The notes beneath the pieces are model-generated. The model saw nothing but the letters and a program-made list of their open reading frames with translations, searched no databases and had not been told where the DNA came from. A stretch of DNA of 8,057 bases. Origin: Micavibrio sp. (GTDB lineage Bacteria; Pseudomonadota; Alphaproteobacteria; Micavibrionales; Micavibrionaceae). Position numbers and translations under genes: made by a program. The DNA is taken from positions 1 through 8,057 of the forward strand of contig JALTZE010000330.1 of the NCBI GenBank assembly GCA_027051315.1, in the 5' to 3' direction. Below are positions 1 to 6,546 of the stretch, piece after piece. How positions within the stretch are numbered: position 1 is the stretch's first letter; every line of letters starts with the position of its first letter.

Positions 1-693
1 TTTTATATCTGTGTAAATATAGCCAACTGTTGGGTGGGAACGGGCGGTTAGAGCAAAAATATTATTGTTTCTATCTTTTGCTAGAACAATGGCATGTTTT
101 CTACCAGTATGTAATTTTGATTTAATATTTATTATTTTTATAAAATTTTCTTTTGAAGCAATATCAAGTTTATTTACCTCAACTGGATTTTCATTATCTG
201 GAATATAATCATCAGGAGTTTCAAATATGGGAATTATTTTTTCTTCTTTACGCCATAATTCATATACGGAAATTCCTGCACGTTCTACTATATGCATCGA
301 CATATTTATAAAAACATGCTCTCTTCTTTCCCAAAAATCTTTTTTAAATCCTTTGTGGTCAATATAGATAGTTTTTATGCCTGCTTCTGCAATATTTTTT
401 GCACAATTTGGACAAAATGGGTCGGTTATGGCTATTGATGAGGCATTTGTATATGGTGATTTGAATATTGTAGCAGTTTCGGCGTGAATTGTACCCGAAG
501 AATTGCCAATTTTAGTGTTAGTGCCAATTTTATCGATTATAATTTGTGGCCAGTAATTAGTTGCTGTAACACTGAAAGTTTTTTTATCTTGGTCAAGACC
601 AAAGATAGAAGATGCTACTTTATTGGTGGGATGCGGGCTTTTAATAACTTCATCAACCGCTTTTTGCATTTGTTTGAATGGATTGTGTTTCAT
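1..693 (-). CDS. Cytidine/dCMP deaminase-superfamily zinc deaminase, partial (3' end beyond the left edge)
   Basis: The minus-strand frame is open from ATG at 693 to base 1 without a stop, giving 231 visible residues; the C-terminus lies outside the window. The zinc site of the cytidine-deaminase superfamily is visible as H70-A-E72 (zinc His and catalytic Glu) and, about 20 residues later, C94-P-N-C97. The second motif is unusual: it reads P-F-C-P-N-C, with one residue between the Pro and the first Cys, where the family usually has P-C-x-x-C. Family knowledge says such enzymes hydrolytically deaminate a base, nucleoside or nucleotide in the cytoplasm; the substrate here cannot be told. Residues about 205-231 (RKHAIVLAKD... 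then ALTARSHPTVGY) look like the start of a second deaminase-like half, so the protein may be a tandem-domain form. It is divergent from a cytosine deaminase gene. No Shine-Dalgarno sequence is visible before the ATG. Superfamily membership is secure; the subfamily is not. Confidence 0.82.
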   Translation of the reverse strand, partial: MKHNPFKQMQKAVDEVIKSPHPTNKVASSIFGLDQDKKTFSVTATNYWPQIIIDKIGTNTKIGNSSGTIHAETATIFKSPYTNASSIAITDPFCPNCAKNIAEAGIKTIYIDHKGFKKDFWERREHVFINMSMHIVERAGISVYELWRKEEKIIPIFETPDDYIPDNENPVEVNKLDIASKENFIKIINIKSKLHTGRKHAIVLAKDRNNNIFALTARSHPTVGYIYTDIK

Positions 694-702
694 CTATATA
701 TA
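674..702 (+). promoter_or_regulatory. Candidate sigma70-type promoter for the cytosine deaminase gene
   Basis: TTGAAT at 674-679 and TATATA at 697-702 are separated by 17 bp, predicting a start near 709 and a leader of about 43 nt. The -35 element lies inside the first codons of the divergent deaminase gene. Called by eye from consensus; AT-rich DNA gives chance matches. Confidence 0.4.
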
Positions 703-707
703 TTCTA
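702..707 (-). promoter_or_regulatory. Candidate -10 element for the divergent deaminase (possible leaderless start)
   Basis: On the minus strand TAGAAT occupies 707-702, ending 8 nt before the ATG at 693. A transcript from it would begin at or within a base or two of the start codon, which agrees with the lack of a ribosome binding site. The -35 region is poor (TTACTA or TACTAT). It abuts the plus-strand -10 candidate, so the two promoters may compete. Confidence 0.25.
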
Positions 708-736
708 AATTAGTTTAATGTGAAATAGTAATCTAT

Positions 737-742
737 AAGGAA
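737..742 (+). promoter_or_regulatory. Ribosome binding site of the cytosine deaminase gene
   Basis: AAGGAA lies 9 nt before the ATG at 752 and fixes that start. It is the clearest Shine-Dalgarno match in the window. Confidence 0.65.
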
Positions 743-751
743 TAAAAAGTC

Positions 752-1204
752 ATGTTAGATGATAAAAAATATATGAAAATGGCATATGAACAAGCATTAA
801 AAAGTTATAATGAGGGAGGCTGCCCTATTGGTGGGTGTTTGGTGGATAGAAATGGTGAGGTCTTAGGAATAGGACATAATATGAGAGTTCAGGAAAATAA
901 CCCGATTATTCATGGTGAGATGGCTGCTATGCGCGCGGCAGGAGCAAGGGAATCTTATGCTGGTACAACAATGTACACAACGTTAAGTCCTTGTATGATG
1001 TGTACTGGAACAATGATTCAATTTAACATTCCAAGAGTTGTTGTTGGTGATACGGTTAATTCATATGGAAATGAAGAGTTGTTAAAGTCAAAGGGGATTG
1101 AGGTTGTTATAATGGACGACCCTGATTGTATTGCTTTGGTTAAAAAATTCAGGGAAGAAAATCCAAAGTTATGGACCGAGGATTGGGGACAGGAATATAA
1201 TTAA
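752..1204 (+). CDS. Cytosine deaminase, fungal Fcy1-like type
   Basis: This 150-residue protein should hydrolyse cytosine to uracil and ammonia in the cytoplasm (pyrimidine salvage). It carries the zinc site H54-G-E56 and S79-P-C81-M-M-C84, with Glu56 as proton shuttle. It matches yeast cytosine deaminase (Fcy1, about 158 residues) from memory nearly end to end: EGGCPIGGCLVD, GIGHNMR, TTLSPC-x-MCTG, IPR-x-VVG, and a C-terminal W141-x-x-D144 matching the yeast Trp and Asp that close over and contact the base. N43 matches the yeast Asn that binds cytosine. Those residues separate it from TadA tRNA deaminases and guanine deaminases, which share the fold. It is unrelated to the large amidohydrolase CodA of E. 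coli. The start at 752 has a good binding site. It lies 58 bp from a divergent deaminase and 82 bp before a LOG-like gene on the same strand. Confidence 0.9.
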   Translation: MLDDKKYMKMAYEQALKSYNEGGCPIGGCLVDRNGEVLGIGHNMRVQENNPIIHGEMAAMRAAGARESYAGTTMYTTLSPCMMCTGTMIQFNIPRVVVGDTVNSYGNEELLKSKGIEVVIMDDPDCIALVKKFREENPKLWTEDWGQEYN

Positions 1205-1222
1205 ATTAGCTATATCTAATTT
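1203..1222 (+). terminator. Weak AT-only hairpin after the cytosine deaminase gene
   Basis: AAATTAG at 1203-1209 pairs with CTAATTT at 1216-1222 around a 6-nt loop, beginning within the stop codon. The following T run is short and interrupted (TTT at 1221-1223, then GCTTGATTTT). The stem has one G-C pair, so termination would be partial at best and read-through into the next gene is likely. Confidence 0.25.
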
Positions 1223-1225
1223 TGC

Positions 1226-1254
1226 TTGATTTTGCATAATTTATTATTTATAAG
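1226..1254 (+). promoter_or_regulatory. Candidate promoter of the large LOG-like gene
   Basis: TTGATT at 1226-1231 and TATAAG at 1249-1254 are 17 bp apart, predicting a start near 1261 and a leader of about 26 nt. If real, the large gene can be transcribed apart from the cytosine deaminase gene. By eye only. Confidence 0.4.
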
Positions 1255-1286
1255 TTACCCATAATAAAAAAAATGGGTTGAACAGG

Positions 1287-4200
1287 ATGCATAATATTTT
1301 AAGCGAAAAGCTTAAAGTCTGGAAACAAGCAATGAGGGGCGAGCAGCCTATCGTTGACCATAAGTCTTCTTGGGAATTTAAATTTTTTGAAATTTCTCGT
1401 GAGGGGCATTATTTACCAGAGCCAGCGACATCATATTTTACGCTTTATACTGATAATCAGGAAGTTATAGAGAAAAAAGGGGTAGTGAGTGAATATTCAT
1501 TTGCTCATTCTGCTTATAGGCAAATTAGAGATTTGCGTAGTGTACTTCGTAAAAATGGTGTTAAAAATTATTTGGATTTAGGGCGTTATGATAGGCTTGA
1601 TTATACTGAAGCAGCGGCCTTTATTTTAAATGTAGCTTCGCCAAAAGCTGTTGAACAATTTTTTGAGATAATAGAGCTAAAACAGCAGGGGAAATGGCCA
1701 GAAGGAAAACAAGTTGTTATAGTTAATGGTTCTATAAAACATAACAAGCCTCAAGAAGGGCGTAGATTTTCTCATATAATTGATGAATTTAAAGATTTTT
1801 TTGATGATGATATTAAAATTGTTAATAAAAAATCTGAGGTTGCTCCTTATTTAATAGAAAAATTGGGTGGTGATGTTGTTAGTAAATCTCCAAACTATCC
1901 TAAAGATGAAGTTGTTTTAGAGCCTACTACCAGAATATTTATGAATACAGGTAATTTTAAAAAACCTTATGAAGCAAAAGGTGCATTATTTTTACATGGT
2001 TTTGTCGGGCATATATATAGATGGAGCCAGAAAATAGCTAACTCTTTTCAAGCTCCTGAGTTGCAGATGACAGCGATTGGAAATAATAAGGAAAAAATAG
2101 ATTTTGCTTTTTGTAGCTTGTTTTTCGAAACTATGAAATGGATGAAATATAATAGGAAGGAGCTATTTGCAAAAACAGAGTTATATCAAAAAATAATAGA
2201 TGACCTTCAAGAAAATAAATTTCCACATGATGGCAGAGTGGGAATTATAAATGCATTGAAAGAAGAGGGCGTTTATGATGATTTTCATGAATCTATATCA
2301 AAATATATGGAATATAAGGGTTTTAGCGATAAGGATATGGGGGCTGTTGATGATAGGTCAATGGAAATATATATCACTAATAAAAAAGGAAAAAGAAATT
2401 ATGAGCTTTCTTTGAAATTATTTTCTGAAACAGAAGCTTTTAGAAAATTAAGAGAAGATGGTGTTTTGAATGTTACTAAAATTTGTCCTGGTGTAGAACT
2501 TGCTAATGTAATAAAGAAAATAGGGGGGGTTAAAGAATTTTATTCTTTGGTAAAGGACGCAGCTGAGGAAATTGTTGATAAATATGGAAAAAAATATGGT
2601 TTTGATAATATAGAAGATTTGAATCTTATTGTTGATGATATACAGACATATATTATGTTTCCAATAGTTCAAGATGATTATGTTGATTACAAAAAAGTAA
2701 TTACCCATAGTATAAGAACCAATAAATTATTTCTAGAACCGAAAGGTCCTGATTTAGGTTATATAACTTCAGAATTTTTTCAGGGTCCTATAAATTCATC
2801 GAATGGGGCACGTCATATAGAAGATGAAGGATATATTACAATGGGCAGCCCTATGGCAAGGGCAATCAGGGCTGTAATGCAGTTAACCAGTGGTTATAAA
2901 CATTCATGGAAATTAAGCTATGACCCTAAATATCAAATAAATATGCAAGGTAAAAAGTTTTTTGTGGGGGTTAGTGATAAAGATGCGGCAACAATGATAA
3001 AAGAATATCTTCCAGAAGGTTGGGAGGCTATAACCCCTTATGATGAAGAATTCGGTTTAGTTGAATCATTTAAAAATGGTGATGATATTGTTTCCGGAGC
3101 TTTTGAAAAATATCTAGAAAAATGTGATTGTTTTATCAAAGTTCCTGATTATATGATGCAGGGGCAAAAAAATAATCTTGAGGTTTCTGTGGAGATTGCA
3201 CTTCATCGTATGCAATATGTAGGGCATGAAATTGCTGACCCTTTAATTGCTGATAAAAGAATTATTATTTTAGAAGATGATAATGGAAATATGAATATGG
3301 TGAGCTTTCTTATAGAATCTGAGCTTGCTATGGCTATTGATGAAGGTATGAGCGGTGCTTTACCTCAATATATTAGGGAAAAGGAAAGAAATCTAGATAA
3401 AATAAAGACCAAGCTTTTAGATATTGCACGAAGCTATAATAAAGATGTTATTGTTAGCCAGCCAGCTGTAGTCTTATCGGATAGACAAGCAAATTTTGAA
3501 AATTATTCTGCAACTATATATACATCAGCGGCAAGTGAAGCTGATAAATTGAAGAATATTGCTGTTCCACTTGCTAGATGTCTTGCATTATTGAAATTTA
3601 CTGTCCAGACTGGTGGTGGGGCAGAAGGCGGTATGAAAATAGTGAATGATTCATTTCTTGATGCTGTTGATTATATTCGTGAAAAGGGAATTTATTCAGA
3701 AGAAGAAATAGAAAAATATATTCAATTGAGGTTAATTCAGTGTGAGGGCACTCATCTTGCTGAAGGAACATTTAGTCGAAAAAACGGAAATGAAAATTAT
3801 AATATCTATTCTGTTAGATATGGGACAATTCGTGCCCGTGAGAATGCTTTGGGAATGACTAAATATTTTGTTAAAAATGTAATAGGAACAGATGATTATT
3901 CTAGGGTAGGTGGTAATTCTGAAATTGCTATATATGGTGGTAATGGAACTATGGAAGAGCGTGATTTGGCTATGGTTTTTCGTGTTGCTGACCCTGAATA
4001 TTATTCAAAAAGCCCGCTAAATATGGTTGGAGAATATTACAAACTATATAAAGAAAAAATATTAGATAAAATGTCAGGTGAAGTTAATGCACATGTACAT
4101 GATGATTTTACAGGAACTTTAATTCAAACGATAAGAGCAAGAAGGGAAGCAGGGCAAGAGCCTTTTGGGGTTAATTATAGAACATTGCTTGATACTGAAT

Positions 4201-4310
4201 TTTCGGATATTCCTGTTGAAATTGCTCAGCAAATAGTTGCTGAGGGTGAAGCATATCAAAGAAGTTTGATGCAAGGTAAAGCTTTAAAATCTATAAAATT
4301 GCTTCCTTAA
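1287..4310 (+). CDS. Large multidomain protein with a C-terminal LOG/SLOG-like phosphoribohydrolase domain
   Basis: This protein of about 1007 residues is not one I recognise as a whole. The C-terminal part (about 738-940) has the LOG/SLOG Rossmann layout: a beta strand and Ser-rich turn (ATIYTSAASEADK), a Gly-rich loop T775-GGGAEGG, R849-A-R851-E-N-A-L-G-M857 in the place of the family's H-x-R-K segment, and G884-G-N-G-T-M-E-E891 in the place of P-G-G-x-G-T-x-x-E. The family Pro is Tyr883. Known LOG enzymes release a base and ribose 5-phosphate from nucleoside monophosphates and are about 180-450 residues long. Residues about 555-670 form another alpha/beta region weakly recalling nucleoside deoxyribosyltransferases; residues 1-550 are unassigned. 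No signal peptide or membrane segment is seen, so it is probably cytoplasmic. I chose ATG 1287 because TTG 1278 in the same frame lacks a binding site. The C-terminal family call is fair; the substrate is inferred. Confidence 0.65.
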   Translation: MHNILSEKLKVWKQAMRGEQPIVDHKSSWEFKFFEISREGHYLPEPATSYFTLYTDNQEVIEKKGVVSEYSFAHSAYRQIRDLRSVLRKNGVKNYLDLGRYDRLDYTEAAAFILNVASPKAVEQFFEIIELKQQGKWPEGKQVVIVNGSIKHNKPQEGRRFSHIIDEFKDFFDDDIKIVNKKSEVAPYLIEKLGGDVVSKSPNYPKDEVVLEPTTRIFMNTGNFKKPYEAKGALFLHGFVGHIYRWSQKIANSFQAPELQMTAIGNNKEKIDFAFCSLFFETMKWMKYNRKELFAKTELYQKIIDDLQENKFPHDGRVGIINALKEEGVYDDFHESISKYMEYKGFSDKDMGAVDDRSMEIYITNKKGKRNYELSLKLFSETEAFRKLREDGVLNVTKICPGVELANVIKKIGGVKEFYSLVKDAAEEIVDKYGKKYGFDNIEDLNLIVDDIQTYIMFPIVQDDYVDYKKVITHSIRTNKLFLEPKGPDLGYITSEFFQGPINSSNGARHIEDEGYITMGSPMARAIRAVMQLTSGYKHSWKLSYDPKYQINMQGKKFFVGVSDKDAATMIKEYLPEGWEAITPYDEEFGLVESFKNGDDIVSGAFEKYLEKCDCFIKVPDYMMQGQKNNLEVSVEIALHRMQYVGHEIADPLIADKRIIILEDDNGNMNMVSFLIESELAMAIDEGMSGALPQYIREKERNLDKIKTKLLDIARSYNKDVIVSQPAVVLSDRQANFENYSATIYTSAASEADKLKNIAVPLARCLALLKFTVQTGGGAEGGMKIVNDSFLDAVDYIREKGIYSEEEIEKYIQLRLIQCEGTHLAEGTFSRKNGNENYNIYSVRYGTIRARENALGMTKYFVKNVIGTDDYSRVGGNSEIAIYGGNGTMEERDLAMVFRVADPEYYSKSPLNMVGEYYKLYKEKILDKMSGEVNAHVHDDFTGTLIQTIRARREAGQEPFGVNYRTLLDTEFSDIPVEIAQQIVAEGEAYQRSLMQGKALKSIKLLP

Positions 4311-4328
4311 ATTTTTTTCAGCTATAGG
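4299..4328 (+). promoter_or_regulatory. Candidate upstream promoter of lpd
   Basis: TTGCTT at 4299-4304 and TATAGG at 4323-4328 are 18 bp apart. The -35 overlaps the last codons of the preceding gene. A T-rich run sits just before the -10, which reads GCTATAG. By eye only. Confidence 0.3.
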
Positions 4329-4343
4329 CGTATTAAATTATCA

Positions 4344-4359
4344 TTTTTTTTGCTATAGT
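4344..4359 (+). promoter_or_regulatory. Candidate proximal -10 region of lpd
   Basis: A run of eight T (4344-4351) is followed directly by GCTATAGT, giving a -10 TATAGT at 4354-4359. A start near 4366 would leave a leader of about 31 nt before the ATG at 4397. No good -35 is visible at 17-18 bp. GCTATAG repeats the element at 4321-4327, 31 bp upstream. Confidence 0.35.
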
Positions 4360-4396
4360 GTTTGTTCTTGTTTCCTCTAACGAATGGAATATGCTC

Positions 4397-5791
4397 ATGT
4401 CTGAAAAATCCTATGATGTAATTATAATTGGTGGTGGTCCTGGTGGTTATGTTTGTGCTATTCGCTGTGCGCAGTTGGGACTTAAGGTTGCTTGTGTAGA
4501 AAAAAGGTCAACTCTTGGCGGAACATGTTTAAATGTTGGTTGTATTCCTTCTAAGGCTTTGTTAAGTGCTTCGCATAAATATGAAGAAGTCGGAAAAGAT
4601 GTTGAAAAAATGGGAGTTAAAATTGGTAAAATTGATTTGGATTTAAAAGCTATGATGGCACATAAAAACAATGTGGTAGCCGATAATACTAAGGGAATAG
4701 AATTTTTATTTAGAAAGAACAAAATTGATTGGTTGAAAGGTTGGGGGAGCATCTCTGCCAAAGGGGAAGTTACTGTTGATAAAGTAAAATATAAAGCAAA
4801 ACATATTGTTATTGCTTCGGGTTCTGATGTTGTTTCATTACCGAATATTGAAATTGATGAAAAACAAATTGTTTCATCTACTGGAGCTTTGGAATTATCA
4901 AAAGTACCCAAAAAACTTACAGTTATTGGTGGTGGTGTTATTGGGCTTGAGCTTGGTCAAGTGTGGATGAGGCTTGGGGCAGAAGTTACGATTATTGAAT
5001 ATCTGGATAGAATTTTACCTGGTATGGATAATGATGTTGTTAAGGAAGCGCAAAAAGTACTTAGCAAGCAAGGAATGAAATTTAAGTTGGGTAGTAAAGT
5101 TGTATCTGCAAGTAAATCAAGGGCTGGTGTGGAATTATCTATTGAGCCTGCCGCTGGTGGTAAGATTGAAAAAATTAAGTCTGATGTGGTTTTGGTTGCC
5201 ATAGGACGTAAGCCTTATACAGAAAAACTTGGGCTTGATAAGGTCGGGGTGGAATTAGATGAAAGGGGCAGGATAAAAACAGATGGTAAATTTAAAACCA
5301 GTGTAGATGGGGTATATGCTATAGGTGATGTTATCGAAGGGGCTATGCTTGCTCATAAAGCAGAAGATGAAGGTGTTGTTCTTGCTGAAATATTGGCGGG
5401 GCAATCGGGGCATATTAATTATGACGCAATTCCTGGCATTGTTTATACTCACCCTGAAATCGCAAGTGTTGGAAAAACTGAAGAACAGTTAAAAGAGGCT
5501 GGAATAAAATATAAAGTTGGAAAATTCCCTTATATGGCTAATGGTAGGGCTAGGGCGATGAATGAAACGGGAGGATTTGTTAAAATTATTGCACATGAAA
5601 AAACTGATAGAGTTTTAGGAGTTCATATTATAGGGGCGGAAGCTGGAACAATGATTGCTGAGGCTGTTCTGGCTATAGAGGCGGAGCTATCTTCTGAGGA
5701 TATAGCGCGTACTTGCCATGCTCACCCTACTTTAAATGAAATAGTGAAAGAGGCTGCTCTTGCTGTGGATAATAGAGCGTTGCATATATAG
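4397..5791 (+). CDS. lpd: Dihydrolipoamide dehydrogenase (E3)
   Basis: This 464-residue FAD enzyme reoxidises dihydrolipoyl groups of 2-oxoacid dehydrogenase complexes (pyruvate, 2-oxoglutarate) or the glycine cleavage system, reducing NAD+. All key parts are present: FAD-binding GGGPGG at 12-17; redox disulfide C44-L-N-V-G-C49; NAD-binding GGGVIG at 178-183; second FAD motif around YAIGD at 307-311; and the dimerisation domain with catalytic pair H443 and E448 in HPTLNE. Length is normal. The frame is open further up to a GTG at 4358, but that codon overlaps the likely -10 element; ATG 4397 has GGA about 8 nt upstream and gives the family's usual N-terminus MSEKSYDV. In many proteobacteria lpd follows sucAB or pdh genes; here it stands apart from them, presumably under its own promoter. 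The next gene follows by 14 bp. The enzyme call is secure; which complex it serves is not shown. Confidence 0.96.
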   Translation: MSEKSYDVIIIGGGPGGYVCAIRCAQLGLKVACVEKRSTLGGTCLNVGCIPSKALLSASHKYEEVGKDVEKMGVKIGKIDLDLKAMMAHKNNVVADNTKGIEFLFRKNKIDWLKGWGSISAKGEVTVDKVKYKAKHIVIASGSDVVSLPNIEIDEKQIVSSTGALELSKVPKKLTVIGGGVIGLELGQVWMRLGAEVTIIEYLDRILPGMDNDVVKEAQKVLSKQGMKFKLGSKVVSASKSRAGVELSIEPAAGGKIEKIKSDVVLVAIGRKPYTEKLGLDKVGVELDERGRIKTDGKFKTSVDGVYAIGDVIEGAMLAHKAEDEGVVLAEILAGQSGHINYDAIPGIVYTHPEIASVGKTEEQLKEAGIKYKVGKFPYMANGRARAMNETGGFVKIIAHEKTDRVLGVHIIGAEAGTMIAEAVLAIEAELSSEDIARTCHAHPTLNEIVKEAALAVDNRALHI

Positions 5792-5805
5792 ATAGGTTGT
5801 TGATT

Positions 5806-6522
5806 ATGAGTAACCAAAGGGGAAATGCATTACTTTATGTTCTTATTGGTATTGTTTTATTTGCTGGATTATCTTTTGTATTAAGTGAGATAAATAAAAA
5901 TGCAGATGTTAATAGCATATCTAGTGAACAGGCAAAATTAAAAGCAACTGATATTGTTGAATATGCGAGGATAGTAAAGAATGCTGTTCAGCTTATGAAA
6001 GCAGGTGGAGTATCAGAAGATGAATATTGCTTTCATAGTGTTCAACTTTCTTATAATTCATATGATATTGCCGCTTGTTCTAGTGAAGAAAATAATTTGT
6101 TTTCGCTTGCTGGTGGGGCAGTGAATTTTAGATTTGCAGATAAAAAATGGCTAGATGACCAATATTCTTCATTATCCAATTATGGGGAATTTGTATTTAC
6201 GGGGCGTATTGCTGTAAAAGGTGTTGGTAGTGATGATAATGGAGATTTGAGTACAGAGCTTATCATGTATCTTCCATATCTACAGGTAGATATATGCAAC
6301 AAAATTAATAGTAGTTTAGGGTTGAGTAGTGAACCTCCTCCTAGTGATGAGGTAGGAGGGATTTTATCTTCATCATCGACGCGATATGGTGATGGAGGTG
6401 TAACTTTTTCAGATAGTGCAGTGATAGGTGATAATGCAGCAGAGTTAGAAGGGATAAGGGCGGGTTGTGCGGTTAATGCTTCTAATCAATATTATTTCTA
6501 CTATGTTCTTCTTTCTAGGTGA
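5806..6522 (+). CDS. Membrane-anchored protein of unknown function with prepilin-like N-terminus
   Basis: This 238-residue protein begins with a short polar stretch (MSNQRGN) and one hydrophobic segment at about 8-27, followed by a polar region that should lie outside the cytoplasm. The start resembles small alphaproteobacterial proteins with a pilin-like leader, but the Glu at position 5 after the processing Gly of true type IV pilins is missing (Tyr there), so I read it as an uncleaved anchor. The outer part has four cysteines (75, 91, 164, 221), enough for two disulfides, and a low-complexity Ser/Gly/Asp stretch at about 170-200 including PPP. No enzyme motif is visible. I chose ATG 5806 over in-frame TTG 5797; TAGG at 5793-5796 lies 9 nt before it. 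It is 14 bp after lpd, so probably co-transcribed, without an obvious functional link. It is convergent with xerC 24 bp downstream. A real gene, role unknown. Confidence 0.7.
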   Translation: MSNQRGNALLYVLIGIVLFAGLSFVLSEINKNADVNSISSEQAKLKATDIVEYARIVKNAVQLMKAGGVSEDEYCFHSVQLSYNSYDIAACSSEENNLFSLAGGAVNFRFADKKWLDDQYSSLSNYGEFVFTGRIAVKGVGSDDNGDLSTELIMYLPYLQVDICNKINSSLGLSSEPPPSDEVGGILSSSSTRYGDGGVTFSDSAVIGDNAAELEGIRAGCAVNASNQYYFYYVLLSR

Positions 6523-6546
6523 TTTTAATATCGTATAGTCTTTAGA

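Noticed and set aside
484..708. Plus-strand open frame of 74 codons
   Set aside because: It lies antisense to the deaminase, whose zinc motifs read cleanly on the other strand; the predicted peptide has no family features.
2448..2708. Minus-strand open frame of 86 codons inside the large gene
   Set aside because: It is antisense to a continuous 1007-residue reading frame, and its Ile/Phe/Asn-rich content is what AT-rich antisense DNA gives.
1278..4310. NAD-specific glutamate dehydrogenase as identity for the large protein
   Set aside because: The size first suggested it, but no glutamate dehydrogenase motif is visible, whereas the C-terminal part has LOG-type Gly-rich and GGNGTMEE motifs.
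4295..4317. Terminator after the large gene
   Set aside because: AAAATT (4295-4300) can pair with AATTTT (4310-4315) before a T run, but the stem is AT only and unstable.
4358..4396. GTG at 4358 as the start of lpd
   Set aside because: It overlaps the likely -10 element TATAGT and adds 13 residues not usual for the family; ATG 4397 has GGA at proper distance.
4447..5452. Three minus-strand open frames within lpd
   Set aside because: All are antisense to a complete lipoamide dehydrogenase with every catalytic motif; they are shadows.
5806..5890. True type IV prepilin
   Set aside because: The Glu at +5 after the candidate processing Gly is absent and no pilus assembly genes are nearby.
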